Part shown: positions 17,475 through 26,665 of the stretch, piece after piece
How positions within the stretch are numbered: position 1 is the first letter of the stretch
Layout of the letters: every line of letters begins with the position of its first letter
Assembly: GCF_002210435.1 (NCBI RefSeq)
Contig: NZ_MZMV01000011.1
Span: 62,001-126,000 of the forward strand
DNA length: 64,000 bases
Direction of reading: 5' to 3'
DNA from: Micromonospora wenchangensis
GTDB taxonomy: Bacteria > Actinomycetota > Actinomycetes > Mycobacteriales > Micromonosporaceae
Notes under the pieces: model-generated
Told to the model about the DNA's origin: nothing
Databases searched by the model: none
The model's input: only the letters and a program-made list of their open reading frames with translations
Translations under genes and position numbers: made by a program

Positions 17475-18332
17475 GTGTATACCGGTGCCATCGACGTGGT
17501 CGTCAATCCGTACACACCCGAGATCGTGGCCGGGCGACCGGCGTGGTCGAAGGACTTCCTCGGTCGCAAGATCGGGGTCGGGGACCGGCTGCCCGGGACG
17601 ACGATCGAGGAGTATCTGGCCAAGATGGACCGGGCCGGGATCGCCCGGTCGTTCCTGATCGCCGCGAAGCTCGGCCCGGCCGGTGATGTCAACAGCTACG
17701 CCCTGCAGGTCGAAACGGTCGCGGAACTGGTCGCCGCGCATCCGGACCGATTCAGTGGCCTGGTCGGGTTGGACCCGACCGCCGGCATGGCCGAGTTGCG
17801 GCACCTGGAACGGGCGGTCACCGAGTACGGCTTCGTCGGCGCGCACTCGTACCCGCACTGGTTCGGGCTGCCCCCGGACCACCGGCGCTACTACCCGATC
17901 TACGCCAAGTGCGCCGAGTTGGGCGTACCGATCCAGCTCCAGGTGGGCCACTGCCTGCGATACGACGACGCCCGGCCGCTGCGCAGCGTCGGCCGGCCGA
18001 TCACCCTCGACACGGTCGCCTGCGAGTTCCCCGAACTGAAGCTGGTCGGCATCCACACCGGGTGGCCGTGGACCGAGGAGATGATCGCGGTCGCGTACAA
18101 GCACCCCAACGTGTACATCGGGGTGGACGCGTACGCCCCGAAGCACTGGCCGGCCGCACTGGTGCACTACATGAACACCTTCGGCCGGGAGAAGGTGCTC
18201 TTCGGCACCGACTACCCGGTGATCGACCCGGAGCGCGCCATGACGGAGTTCGCCGAGTTGGGCCTGCGGGCGGAGTCGGCCACGGCGGTGCTGCGCGACA
18301 ACGCCCTGCGCCTCTACGGCCTCACCGGCTGA
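17475..18332 (+). CDS. amidohydrolase-2 (ACMSD-like) family protein lacking the N-terminal HxH
   Basis: 285 residues, TIM-barrel decarboxylase/hydrolase of the ACMSD group. Later blocks are intact (FVGAHSYPHWFG, VGHCLRYDDARP, GIHTGWPWTEEM, LFGTDYPVID). At the first strand, where relatives have DxHxH, this one reads IDVVVNPYTPE and lacks both metal histidines. It may therefore be metal-independent or catalyse different chemistry. GTG 17475 is taken because AGAGAGG lies about 9 nt upstream; GTG 17469 is possible. It overlaps no neighbour and ends the rightward unit. Confidence 0.85.
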   Translation: MYTGAIDVVVNPYTPEIVAGRPAWSKDFLGRKIGVGDRLPGTTIEEYLAKMDRAGIARSFLIAAKLGPAGDVNSYALQVETVAELVAAHPDRFSGLVGLDPTAGMAELRHLERAVTEYGFVGAHSYPHWFGLPPDHRRYYPIYAKCAELGVPIQLQVGHCLRYDDARPLRSVGRPITLDTVACEFPELKLVGIHTGWPWTEEMIAVAYKHPNVYIGVDAYAPKHWPAALVHYMNTFGREKVLFGTDYPVIDPERAMTEFAELGLRAESATAVLRDNALRLYGLTG

Positions 18333-18354
18333 CGGCCCCGCCGCCGGGCCCGCG

Positions 18355-19530
18355 TCACCGGCGTCGACCGACCACGGTGAGGGCGACAAGCGCGACGACG
18401 GCGGCGGCGCCACCGACTGAGAACGCGGCCATCGGGCCGACCGTGCCGACCAGCACCGCGCCCACGGCCGGGCCGGTGGACTGGCCGAGCCGCGACGACG
18501 CCGACCACGCGCCGATGAGCATGCCCCGGCCGTCGACCGGCTGCCGGGAGACCGCGTGCACGGAGGCGTTGTACGCGCAGCCCACCCCGACGCCGAGGAG
18601 GACCACGGCGACCGCCACCACCCACACCGCCGCGGCGGCGGCGGTGAGCAGCAGGGAGGCCGCGCACAACCCGAGCCCGATCCGGGCGACGTGCCGGTCG
18701 GCGGTTCGGCCGGCGAGCAGGGCCAGGGCCGCCGAGGCGGCGAGGCTGCCCACGTTGCCGAGTCCGACGAGCAGACCTCGAGCCGCCAGGGGCACCTCGA
18801 AGACCCGGTCCAGGGCCAGCGGCAGCATCGCCGCGGTGGCCGCGGTCATCAGGCCGATGACGACGGTGGTCAGGGTCAGCGCGCCGATCACGGTGCGCAG
18901 CTCTCCGGTCTGCCGCAGGTCGGCCAGGAGCTTGGCGGAGCGGTGGTCGCCCGTCGCCCGTCGCCCGGGGCCGAGTCCCAGCACCCGGACGGTGCCGGGC
19001 ACCAGCAGCGCGCCCAGCGCGTAGAGCCAGAACGCGGCCCGCGGGTCGCCCAGGCTTGCCACCGCGCCGCCGGCCATCGGTCCGACCGTGGAGGCGGTGG
19101 TCAGCACGAAGGTGTTGACCGCCAGGCCGCGCTGCCGGGCTGCGCCGGTCAGGGTTTCGCCGATCACGGTCGGGGGGATGGTGAGCAGGCCGGCGAAGCC
19201 GATTCCCTGGACCGTCCGGAGCGCGACGGCCGTGCCGAACGAGTCGACCAGCGCGCAGGCGGTGCCGGCGACGGAGAACAGCAGCAGGCAGGCGAGCGCC
19301 ACCCGGCCGCGGCCGAGTCGGTCGGAGAGGCCGCCCAGCGCCACGGTCAGCACGATGCCCGGCACCGCGATCACGCCTTGGAGGAGCCCGACGGCGGTTT
19401 CCGAGACCTGGTACGCGGCGGCGAGTTCCGCCATCGCCGGGGCGAGTGTTCCGTAGCCGGTGGCGCCGACCGCGGACAGGGCGGTGACGGTCAGGATCGC
19501 GTCGGTACCGAGCGGTGGAGAAGGCGCCAC
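18355..19530 (-). CDS. MFS transporter
   Basis: 391 residues with about 12 membrane segments. The motif-A-like loop GGLSDRLGRGRVALA follows segment 2, and segments 6 and 7 are split by a basic loop (GPGRRATGDHRSAK). It is probably a proton-coupled carrier for the island's substrate or a product. GTG 19530 is the first start after the operator; the gene is convergent with the amidohydrolase gene. Longer reading to 19593 would place the start upstream of the operator. Confidence 0.88.
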   Translation of the reverse strand: MAPSPPLGTDAILTVTALSAVGATGYGTLAPAMAELAAAYQVSETAVGLLQGVIAVPGIVLTVALGGLSDRLGRGRVALACLLLFSVAGTACALVDSFGTAVALRTVQGIGFAGLLTIPPTVIGETLTGAARQRGLAVNTFVLTTASTVGPMAGGAVASLGDPRAAFWLYALGALLVPGTVRVLGLGPGRRATGDHRSAKLLADLRQTGELRTVIGALTLTTVVIGLMTAATAAMLPLALDRVFEVPLAARGLLVGLGNVGSLAASAALALLAGRTADRHVARIGLGLCAASLLLTAAAAAVWVVAVAVVLLGVGVGCAYNASVHAVSRQPVDGRGMLIGAWSASSRLGQSTGPAVGAVLVGTVGPMAAFSVGGAAAVVALVALTVVGRRR

Positions 19531-19534
19531 AGGC

Positions 19535-19569
19535 GGTCCATTCAGCGGAACGATGTTTCGCTGAACGTA
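19535..19569 (-). promoter_or_regulatory. IclR-type operator and -10 of the MFS gene
   Basis: Minus strand: -10 TACGTT at 19569-19564, then after 4 nt the operator GAAAC atc GTTCC gctgaa TGGACC at 19559-19535. The operator ends 4 nt before the GTG start, so a bound repressor would block both transcription and any leader. Confidence 0.72.
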
Positions 19570-19610
19570 CCGTAAACCCTGGCATGGGTCCATAACGGCA
19601 CGTCAGGCCG

Positions 19611-19668
19611 TTGACACTCCGGAGAAGCCGGTCCTAGTGTGTAGAAACGCTGTTCCGCCAAGCGGATC
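19611..19668 (+). promoter_or_regulatory. promoter and IclR-type operator of the peptide-type ABC operon
   Basis: -35 TTGACA at 19611-19616, 18-bp spacer, -10 TAGTGT at 19635-19640, then after 3 nt the operator GAAAC gct GTTCC gccaag CGGATC at 19644-19668. This is the same layout as at 11540 and 30496. Confidence 0.78.
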
Positions 19669-19701
19669 GAAGTGCGAATCGTACGGGAGAGGGGTGCCGG
19701 G

Positions 19702-21303
19702 ATGAGTCCGAAGACGGAAGTTCTCGGCCGGTTCAGAGCCCTGAAGGTTTCTGCTCTGGTCGGGGTGGTGGCCCTCCTGGCCACAGCCTGTGGTTCGTCC
19801 AACGGGGACAAGAAGGCGGAGGCGGACTCCTCCCCGGGAGCAGCCGGGGCGAACATCGTGGTCGGGGTCGGGGCGATCAACCCCGACCTTGACGCATTCT
19901 CCGCCACGTCCCCGCCGCGTTCCTTCTACGCCTACCCGGTCTGGTCCCTGCTGACCCGGGTCGACACCCTCGGTGAGGGTGCCAAGGTGGTCCCCGGCGT
20001 CGCCGAGTCGTGGACCCGCGTCAACGATCTGACCTGGCAGTTCGTCCTCCGCAAGGACCTGAAGTTCGCCAACGGCGAGCCGGTCGACGCCGCGGCCGTC
20101 GTCTACTCCACCAAGTTCATGCTCGACCCGAAGAACGAGGCGAGCATCCGCGGCAAGCTCGGCATCATCAAGCAGGTCGAAGCGGTCGACGACAACACCA
20201 TCCGGTTCACCATGAGCGCGCCGGAGGCGATCCTGCCCCGGCTGCTCGGCGCGATGCCGATCGTCCCGCCCAAGGAACACGCGCGGGTGGGCGCGAAGGC
20301 GTTCAACGTCAAGCCCATCGGCACCGGCGCGTTCATGGTGGAGAAGTTCGTCCCCGGCAAGGAACTCGTGCTGGTGCCGAACCCCAACTCCGGACAGGGC
20401 AAGGCCCTGCCGGCCTCGATCACCTTCAAGGCGATCCCGGAGGACGCGGCCCGGGTGGCCGCCCTGCGCGCCGGTGACGTCGACATCATCACCAAGGTCC
20501 CGATCGACGGAATCAAGCCCCTGGAGTCCGGAGCCTTCACGCTCTACGACGCGGTCGAACCCCGCACCTACGTGGTGGACCTGTTCACCGACTCCGGGCC
20601 GCTGACCGACGTGCGGGTCCGGCGCGCGATCGCCCAGTCCCTCGACCTGGACGCGTTGGTCCAGGGCGTCATGGGCGGCAAGGGTCAGGTCGGCCAGGGC
20701 CAGTTGGCGCCGAGCTTCATGTCCGGCTACTGCAAGGACGTCACCCGGTACCCGTACGACCTGGCCGCGGCCAACAAGCTGATGGCCGAGGCCGGAGTCT
20801 CCGGGCTCAAACTGAAGTTCCAGACCTCGCAGGGCTTCATCCTCAACGACACCCTGCTGGCCCAGGCGATCGGCGAGATGGTCAACAAGCTGGACGCGGT
20901 CGAGTCGGTGGAGATCGCCCCCATGGAGTTCTCCAACTACCTCGACGTGTACTACAACCGCACCGAACGGGCCGACTTCTTCGCCTGGGGCATGAGCAGT
21001 TCACCATTCGTGGATGCCTCCGTGCAGCTCGAGCGCCTGGTCAGCGGCTACCCCCAGCACAACATCGGCTACTCCAACCCGAAGTACGACGAGTGGTTCG
21101 GCAAGTTGCGCTCGGCCGAGGAGGGCACCCCGGAGCGGCAGCAGGCGTTCTGCGAGTTGTCGAAGATCTACAAGGAGGACGTCCCGTCGGTGGCGGTGAT
21201 GACCATGCCGGACGTCTGGGCCAGCTCCGACAAGATCCGGGGATTCAAGGTGGACCAGGCGGGCAACCCGGCCTGGGAGCTGATCACCAAGGTGACGGGC
21301 TAA
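19702..21303 (+). CDS. ABC importer substrate-binding lipoprotein, DppA/OppA (SBP family 5)
   Basis: 533 residues. Lipoprotein signal ends LLATAC with C30 as lipid anchor. Family blocks are VVPGVAESWTRVNDLTWQFVLRKDLKFANGEPV, PIGTGAFMVEKFVPG and VRRAIAQSLDLDALVQGVMGG. Members bind peptides, opines, glutathione or other solutes. ATG 19702 has AGAGGGG about 8 nt upstream. First gene of a six-function operon: two permeases, a double ATPase and a hydrolase follow. Confidence 0.92.
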   Translation: MSPKTEVLGRFRALKVSALVGVVALLATACGSSNGDKKAEADSSPGAAGANIVVGVGAINPDLDAFSATSPPRSFYAYPVWSLLTRVDTLGEGAKVVPGVAESWTRVNDLTWQFVLRKDLKFANGEPVDAAAVVYSTKFMLDPKNEASIRGKLGIIKQVEAVDDNTIRFTMSAPEAILPRLLGAMPIVPPKEHARVGAKAFNVKPIGTGAFMVEKFVPGKELVLVPNPNSGQGKALPASITFKAIPEDAARVAALRAGDVDIITKVPIDGIKPLESGAFTLYDAVEPRTYVVDLFTDSGPLTDVRVRRAIAQSLDLDALVQGVMGGKGQVGQGQLAPSFMSGYCKDVTRYPYDLAAANKLMAEAGVSGLKLKFQTSQGFILNDTLLAQAIGEMVNKLDAVESVEIAPMEFSNYLDVYYNRTERADFFAWGMSSSPFVDASVQLERLVSGYPQHNIGYSNPKYDEWFGKLRSAEEGTPERQQAFCELSKIYKEDVPSVAVMTMPDVWASSDKIRGFKVDQAGNPAWELITKVTG

Positions 21304-21316
21304 ACGGGGTCCGACC

Positions 21317-22246
21317 GTGGCGAAGCTTCTGCGACAGCGGCTCCTGCAGCTGGTCCTGGTCATCCTCGGACTGTCCAGCCTGGTGTTCTTCCTGGTCCGC
21401 ATCTCCGGCGACCCGGCTTCGGCCATCGCCGGTGCGGACGCGGACCCGGAGACCCTGGCGGCCATCCGCAGCAACCTCGGGCTGAACGAACCGGTGCTCG
21501 TCCAGTACGTGAGGTTCCTCGGCGACCTGCTGGTGCTCGACTTCGGCGACTCGTACCAGTACCGCAGCGACGCGATGGCGTTGGTGCTGGACCGGTTCCC
21601 GGCATCGGCGCTGCTGACCATCATCGCGATGCTCATCGCGGTCGGACTCGGCGTACCGGCCGGGGTGCTCGGTGCGGTGCACCGCGACGGGCTCCTCGGC
21701 CGGGCCGTCAACGGCCTTGCCATCCTCGGGCAGAGCGTGCCGAACTTCGTGCTCGGCCTCGTGCTCATCATGATCTTCGCGGTCAGCCTGGGCTGGCTGC
21801 CGAGCTTCGGCGGGGACGGGGCGATGAGCCTGATCCTGCCGGCCGTCACCCTCGCCGCCTTCATCTGCGCCCGGCAGATGCGGCTGGTGCAGGCGTACAC
21901 CCTGGAGGAACTCAGCAAGGGGTACGTGCGGACGGCGAACTCGCTCGGCTACAGCACCCGGCGGATCCGTTACCGGCACATCCTGCGCAACGTCACCGTG
22001 CCCATGCTCTCGCTCGTCGGGCTGGAACTCGGCCAGTTCATCGCGGGTTCGGTAGTGATCGAGTCGGTGTTCTCCTGGCCCGGCCTGGGCCGGTTGATGG
22101 TCGAGTCCGTCACCGCCCGCGACTACCCGGTGCTCCAGGCGGGCGTGTTCGTCATCGGCGTGCTCGTCGTGCTGATCAACTTCATCGTCGACCTGCTCTA
22201 CCAGGTGGTCGACCCCCGACTCAAGGCGCAGTTGGTGACCCGATGA
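21317..22246 (+). CDS. ABC importer permease, DppB type
   Basis: 309 residues. The N-terminal segment RLLQLVLVILGLSSLVFFLVRISGDPA and the EAA loop YVRTANSLGYSTRRIRYRHILRN followed by VESVFSWPGLGRLMVESVTARDYPVLQ are diagnostic for DppB/OppB. GTG 21317 is 13 nt after the binding-protein stop. It forms the channel with the next gene. Confidence 0.92.
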   Translation: MAKLLRQRLLQLVLVILGLSSLVFFLVRISGDPASAIAGADADPETLAAIRSNLGLNEPVLVQYVRFLGDLLVLDFGDSYQYRSDAMALVLDRFPASALLTIIAMLIAVGLGVPAGVLGAVHRDGLLGRAVNGLAILGQSVPNFVLGLVLIMIFAVSLGWLPSFGGDGAMSLILPAVTLAAFICARQMRLVQAYTLEELSKGYVRTANSLGYSTRRIRYRHILRNVTVPMLSLVGLELGQFIAGSVVIESVFSWPGLGRLMVESVTARDYPVLQAGVFVIGVLVVLINFIVDLLYQVVDPRLKAQLVTR

Positions 22247-23151
22247 GCACAGTGCTGACCGTCCCTGGCCCCGGCGGGACCGAACCCGACGCCGAGGTCG
22301 TCCCCGCGCCCCGACGCCGACGCCTCCTGCCGAGACACTTCGGTGCCCGGATAGCGCTCGGCTTCCTGATCGTCGGCGTCCTGGCCGCGATCTTCGCCCC
22401 GGCCGTCGCGCCGTTCGACCCCAACGAGCAGGTACTGCTCAACCGGCTCGCCGCACCGTCGCTGTTCGGCGGCGAGGGCGGGCACCTGCTCGGCACCGAC
22501 GAACTCGGCCGGGACCTGCTCAGCCGCGCCATCTACGGCGGCCGGGTCAGCTTCACCGTCGGGTTCGTCGCGGCCACCTTCGCCGGGCTGCTCGGCACCG
22601 TCCTCGGCGTCGTCGCCGGCTACTACCGGGGCATCGTGGAGTCGGTGATCATGCGGACGGTCGACATCCTCACCGCATTCCCGTTCCTCATCGTCGCCCT
22701 CGCCGTGGTCGCCGTCTTCGGCGCCAAACTGTCGGTGCTGATCATCGTGCTGGTGCTCTGGGAATGGGTGCCGTTCACCCGGCTCGCCCACGCCAAGACG
22801 CTGAACGTGGTCTCCACCGACTACTTCCGGGCGGCGGTGGCCATCGGCCGCCGGGGCGTCGGCATCCTCGCCCGGCACGTACTGCCCAACATCGCCGGTC
22901 CGCTCATCGTCGTCTGGACGTTCGTGGTGGCCCGGTCCATCGTCATCGAGAGTTCGCTCAGCTTCCTCGGGCTCGGGGTGCCGCCGCCCACCGCCACCTG
23001 GGGCGGGATGCTGAGCGCCAGCCGTGGCTACCTCGACACCGCATGGTGGATCCCGCTGGTCCCCGGCGTGGCCATCACCCTGGTCGTGTTGAGCGTCAAC
23101 GTCGTCGGTGACTGGTTGAGTGAGAGGTGGGATCCGCATGGCCGGCGCTGA
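22243..23151 (+). CDS. ABC importer permease, DppC type
   Basis: 302 residues with an N-terminal cytoplasmic tail, then six membrane segments. GTDELGRDLLSRAIYGGRVSF is the DppC/OppC signature. The EAA loop is YFRAAVAIGRRGVGILARHVLPN, and SLSFLGLGVPPPTATWGGML follows. ATGA overlap with the dppB-like gene. Confidence 0.92.
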   Translation: MSTVLTVPGPGGTEPDAEVVPAPRRRRLLPRHFGARIALGFLIVGVLAAIFAPAVAPFDPNEQVLLNRLAAPSLFGGEGGHLLGTDELGRDLLSRAIYGGRVSFTVGFVAATFAGLLGTVLGVVAGYYRGIVESVIMRTVDILTAFPFLIVALAVVAVFGAKLSVLIIVLVLWEWVPFTRLAHAKTLNVVSTDYFRAAVAIGRRGVGILARHVLPNIAGPLIVVWTFVVARSIVIESSLSFLGLGVPPPTATWGGMLSASRGYLDTAWWIPLVPGVAITLVVLSVNVVGDWLSERWDPHGRR

Positions 23152-25045
23152 CGCCGTACCGCTGCTCGAGGTCGAAGGGCTGGACGTCACCTTCGACACC
23201 CTCGGCGGGCCGGTGCACGCCGTCCGGGGAGCCGACTGGTCGGTGCGGCAGGGCGAGACCCTGGTGGTGCTCGGCGAGTCCGGCTCCGGCAAGAGCGTCT
23301 CGCTGCATGCCGTCGCGGGGCTGCTGCCGGCCAACGGCCACACCGCCGGCCGGGTCCGCTTCCAGGGCCGTGACGTGCTCGGGCTGCGCGGCGCGCAGCT
23401 GCGCCGGTTCTGCGCCGAGAACTACGGCATGGTCTTCCAGGACCCGATGAGTTCGCTGGACCCCAGCTTCACCGTCGGCGACCAGATCGCCGAGATCCTA
23501 CGGGTGCACCGGGGCGCGTCGGCGAAGGACGCGTGGCAGCGGGCCATGGACCTGCTCAGCGTGGTCCGAATCGACGACCCGGCCCGCCGGGCGAAGCAGT
23601 ACCCGCACGAGCTCTCCGGCGGCATGCGTCAGCGTGTCATGATCGCCATGGCGATCGCCCTGGACCCGCCGCTCTTCCTCGCCGACGAGCCGACCACCGC
23701 GCTGGACACCAGCGTCCGGGGCGCGGTGCTGGAGACCATGATCGAGTTGCGGGACCGCCTGTCGATGGGGGTCGTCCTGATCACCCACGACATCGGCGTG
23801 GCGGCGGCCGTCGCCGACCGGGTCGCCGTCATGTACGCCGGCCGGGTCGTCGAGTACGGCACCGCGGAGCAGGTGCTGCACCAGCCCGGCCATCCGTACA
23901 CCGCCGCGCTGCTCGGGTCGCTGCCCCGGTTGCGGCGGCTCCGGTCCACGCTGACCGCCATTCCCGGCGCGCCTCCGAACGCGGCCCGGCTGCCGGCCGG
24001 CTGCTCCTTCCACCCCAGGTGCCGGTTCGCCACCGACCGCTGCGCCGAGGAACTGCCGGTCCTGCAACTGAGCGGCGCCGGCCAGGTCGCGGCCTGCCAC
24101 TGGACCGAACGGCTGAGCGCCGACGGCGACCTCGGCTACTGGCGTGCGGGCGGCGATCCGCTCGTCGACGCCCGGCCCGGCGATGCGGAACAACCGTTCG
24201 TGGCGGTCGAGAACCTGGTCAAGGAATATCCACTCGGCTCCGGCCGTAAGGGCCGGGTGTTGCGGGCGGTGGACGACGTCTCCTTCACCATTCCGAAGGG
24301 CACCACTCTCGGCCTGGTGGGGGAGTCCGGGTCCGGCAAGTCGACCACCGCCATGATCATGTCCGGGCTGCTCGCCCCCACCTCCGGACGGGTGGTCATC
24401 GGCGGCGTCGACATCGCCCGGCTCTCCGGCAAGGCCATGCGTGACGTCCGCCGTGACCTTCAGGTGGTCTTCCAGGACCCGTACTCCTCCATGGACCCCC
24501 GGATGACCATCGGGCAGATCGTCGACGAGCCACTGCTGGTGCACAAACGGGGCTCGAAGGCCCAGCGGCGGGGCCGGGTCACCGAACTGCTCGACCTGGT
24601 CGGGCTGGACGGCGACTACGCCGGACGTTTCCCGCACCAGCTCTCGGGCGGGCAGGCCCAACGGGTCGCCATCGCACGCGCGCTCGCGCTGGAACCCGCG
24701 CTGATGGTGCTGGACGAGCCGGTCGCCGCGCTGGACCTCTCCATTCAAGCGCAGATCCTCAACCTGCTGCGCGATCTGCAGGCCCGGCTCGGCCTGACGT
24801 ACCTGTTCATCGGGCACGACCTGGCGGCGGTGGCGTACATCTCCGACCGGGTGGCGGTGATGTCCAGCGGGAAGATCGTCGAACTGGACCGGGTCGACGC
24901 GATCTACCAGCGGCCGGCGGCGGCGTACACCCGGCAACTCCTCGACGCGGTGCTCGACCCCGAGACCGACCTCGGCCGGTACCGGGATCGCCCGACGACC
25001 CGGAAGGAGGCGTCGTGCGTCCCCTCGGCCCCGGTGACGCCCTGA
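23138..25045 (+). CDS. fused DppD-DppF double ATPase of a peptide-type ABC importer
   Basis: 635 residues carrying two complete ABC domains. The first has Walker A GESGSGKS at 46-53, signature LSGGMRQR and the C-terminal oligopeptide-type cysteine block CSFHPRCRFATDRC. The second has Walker A GESGSGKS at 395-402, signature LSGGQAQR and Walker B LMVLDEPVAALD. Usually these are two genes; the fusion fixes a 1:1 ratio. ATG 23138 overlaps the dppC-like gene by 14 nt, with AGGTGGGA upstream. Confidence 0.92.
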   Translation: MAGADAVPLLEVEGLDVTFDTLGGPVHAVRGADWSVRQGETLVVLGESGSGKSVSLHAVAGLLPANGHTAGRVRFQGRDVLGLRGAQLRRFCAENYGMVFQDPMSSLDPSFTVGDQIAEILRVHRGASAKDAWQRAMDLLSVVRIDDPARRAKQYPHELSGGMRQRVMIAMAIALDPPLFLADEPTTALDTSVRGAVLETMIELRDRLSMGVVLITHDIGVAAAVADRVAVMYAGRVVEYGTAEQVLHQPGHPYTAALLGSLPRLRRLRSTLTAIPGAPPNAARLPAGCSFHPRCRFATDRCAEELPVLQLSGAGQVAACHWTERLSADGDLGYWRAGGDPLVDARPGDAEQPFVAVENLVKEYPLGSGRKGRVLRAVDDVSFTIPKGTTLGLVGESGSGKSTTAMIMSGLLAPTSGRVVIGGVDIARLSGKAMRDVRRDLQVVFQDPYSSMDPRMTIGQIVDEPLLVHKRGSKAQRRGRVTELLDLVGLDGDYAGRFPHQLSGGQAQRVAIARALALEPALMVLDEPVAALDLSIQAQILNLLRDLQARLGLTYLFIGHDLAAVAYISDRVAVMSSGKIVELDRVDAIYQRPAAAYTRQLLDAVLDPETDLGRYRDRPTTRKEASCVPSAPVTP

Positions 25046-25608
25046 TCGTCATCGACGTCCAACGCAAGTACGTCACGGGTCCGCTGGCCGTCCCGGACGC
25101 CGCCGGGCTGGTGGATCGGATCGCCCGGTTCACCGATGCGGCCCGCGCCCGCGACGTACCGCTGGTGTGGGTGACCCGCGAGCTGCGCCCCGGCGTGTCG
25201 ATGGGCGCCGCCACCACCGCCGGGTACGGCGCCGCGGTCGCCGAGATGTTCCGGAGCCCGGCCGCCGACCTGCATCCCGGCCTCGGCGCACGCGACGACG
25301 AGATCCGGGTGGTCAAGCCCCGCCAGTCGGCGTTCTACGGCACCGACCTCGAGGTGGTGCTGCGCACGCTCGGCGCGGGCCGGGTGGTCCTCGCCGGTGT
25401 CACCACCAACATCTGTGTCCAGGCCACCGCCCAGGACGCCCGCGCCCGCGACCTCGACGTGCTGGTGGTCGCCGACCTGACCGCCGCGCTGCCGGTCACC
25501 GCAGCCGGTTTCGACCTGCCGGCGGAACAGGTGCAGCGGGCCACACTGGCCACCCTCGCGCACGCCGTCGCCACCGTCCGGCCCGCTGCCGCCGTCCTGT
25601 CCGCCTGA
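25015..25608 (+). CDS. isochorismatase-family cysteine hydrolase
   Basis: 197 residues with the catalytic triad D14 (LIVIDVQRKY), K101 (VVKPRQSAFYGT) and C134 (GVTTNICVQATAQDA), including the cis-peptide-type VTT. Relatives hydrolyse small amides (nicotinamidase, maleamate amidase, N-carbamoylsarcosine amidase, ureidoacrylate amidase RutB). GTG 25015 overlaps the ATPase gene by 31 nt. Cotranscription with an importer suggests it acts early on the imported compound or on an amide intermediate that releases ammonia. Confidence 0.92.
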   Translation: MRPLGPGDALIVIDVQRKYVTGPLAVPDAAGLVDRIARFTDAARARDVPLVWVTRELRPGVSMGAATTAGYGAAVAEMFRSPAADLHPGLGARDDEIRVVKPRQSAFYGTDLEVVLRTLGAGRVVLAGVTTNICVQATAQDARARDLDVLVVADLTAALPVTAAGFDLPAEQVQRATLATLAHAVATVRPAAAVLSA

Positions 25609-25613
25609 ACCCG

Positions 25614-25642
25614 CCCGGGGCGGCACGCCGTGCCGCCCCGGG
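25614..25642. terminator. bidirectional stem-loop between convergent units
   Basis: A perfect 12-bp stem (25614-25625 with 25631-25642) has a 5-nt loop. It lies 5 nt after the hydrolase stop and 40 nt from the stop of the convergent dehydrogenase gene. Confidence 0.75.
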
Positions 25643-25681
25643 ACCGCCGGCGCGACGTCTGGTCGGGCGGGGTCCCGGATC

Positions 25682-26665
25682 TCAGTAGCCGCGGTCGCGG
25701 TCGAACTCGCCGAGCAGGGGTTCGCCGGCGTGCCAGCGGCGCAGGTTCTCGCAGAACTGCTCGACCACCCGTTCGGCGCGGCGCGGCGACCCGCCGGCGA
25801 TGTGCGGGGTGACCACCACGTTGGGCAGTCGCCACAGCGGGTCGTCGGGGGCGAGGGGCTCCCTGGTCACCACGTCCAGCCCGGCCCCGCCGAGGCGTCC
25901 GCCGGTGAGCGCGGCGCGCAGGGCCGATTCGTCGACCAGTTCGCCTCGGCTGACGTTGACCAGGATCGCGCCGGGTTTCAGCGTGGCGATCCGGCTGGCG
26001 TCCAGCAGGTGGCGGGTGGCCGGGGTGAGCGGCACGGTGAGCACCACCACGTCGGCGGTGGGCAGCACTTCGTCCAGTCGGTCCGGGGTGACCAGCAGGT
26101 CCACGTCGGGGCCGGGCTCGACGGACTCCGGCTCGACCGCGACGATCCGCGCGAACTCGAAGCCCCGGGCCCGGCGGGCCACCGCACGGCCGGCCCCGCC
26201 GAGGCCGACCACCAGCATGGTCCGGTCGGTGAACTCCCACTGGGTGGCCCGCACCGCGATGCGGTACGCGTCGGTCCAGTCGGGCGCGCGCAGCACCGTC
26301 GCCACGCCCCGGGTGAGGGCGAGCAGCAGCGCGAACGCGTGCTCGGCCAGGTGCGCGCCGACGATCCCGCCCTTGGCCGAGACCAGGCGGACGTCCCGGC
26401 CGGCGAGGTGGGCGGCGATCCGGTCCACGCCGGCGCCGACCGACTGCACCCAGCGCAGGTTCGGCGCGGCGTCGAGGGCGGCCGGCTGGATGTCACCGAA
26501 GAGGACGGCCGCGTCGGGGGCGTGCCGCAGCACGGTGGCGGGGTCCCGGGCGACCACCACCTGCTCGGGTGCGGCGGCGGCGCGGATCGCCTCGACCTGC
26601 GCCTCGGTCAGCGGGGCGATCAGCGCGTGCGCGGCGGCCAGGACGGTGCCGCTCGACCCGCTCAC
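25682..26665 (-). CDS. D-isomer-specific 2-hydroxyacid dehydrogenase
   Basis: 327 residues. The NAD(P)-binding Rossmann motif VVGLGGAGRAVARRA lies near residue 150. The catalytic Arg lies in NVSRGELVDE, the Glu in GLDVVTREPL and the His in VVTPHIAGGSP, all present. It interconverts 2-oxo and 2-hydroxy acids. GTG 26665 overlaps the upstream gene stop in GTGA form. It is third in the unit headed by the ThDP enzyme, which makes or uses a 2-oxo acid. Confidence 0.9.
   Translation of the reverse strand: MSGSSGTVLAAAHALIAPLTEAQVEAIRAAAAPEQVVVARDPATVLRHAPDAAVLFGDIQPAALDAAPNLRWVQSVGAGVDRIAAHLAGRDVRLVSAKGGIVGAHLAEHAFALLLALTRGVATVLRAPDWTDAYRIAVRATQWEFTDRTMLVVGLGGAGRAVARRARGFEFARIVAVEPESVEPGPDVDLLVTPDRLDEVLPTADVVVLTVPLTPATRHLLDASRIATLKPGAILVNVSRGELVDESALRAALTGGRLGGAGLDVVTREPLAPDDPLWRLPNVVVTPHIAGGSPRRAERVVEQFCENLRRWHAGEPLLGEFDRDRGY

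Noticed and set aside
6401-25608. Rut-type pyrimidine pathway (RutA-, RutB-, RutC-like genes)
   Set aside because: LLM oxidoreductase, isochorismatase-like and RidA-like genes are present but lie in three different units, and no RutD/E/F/G equivalents are evident. It remains possible that part of the chemistry is similar.
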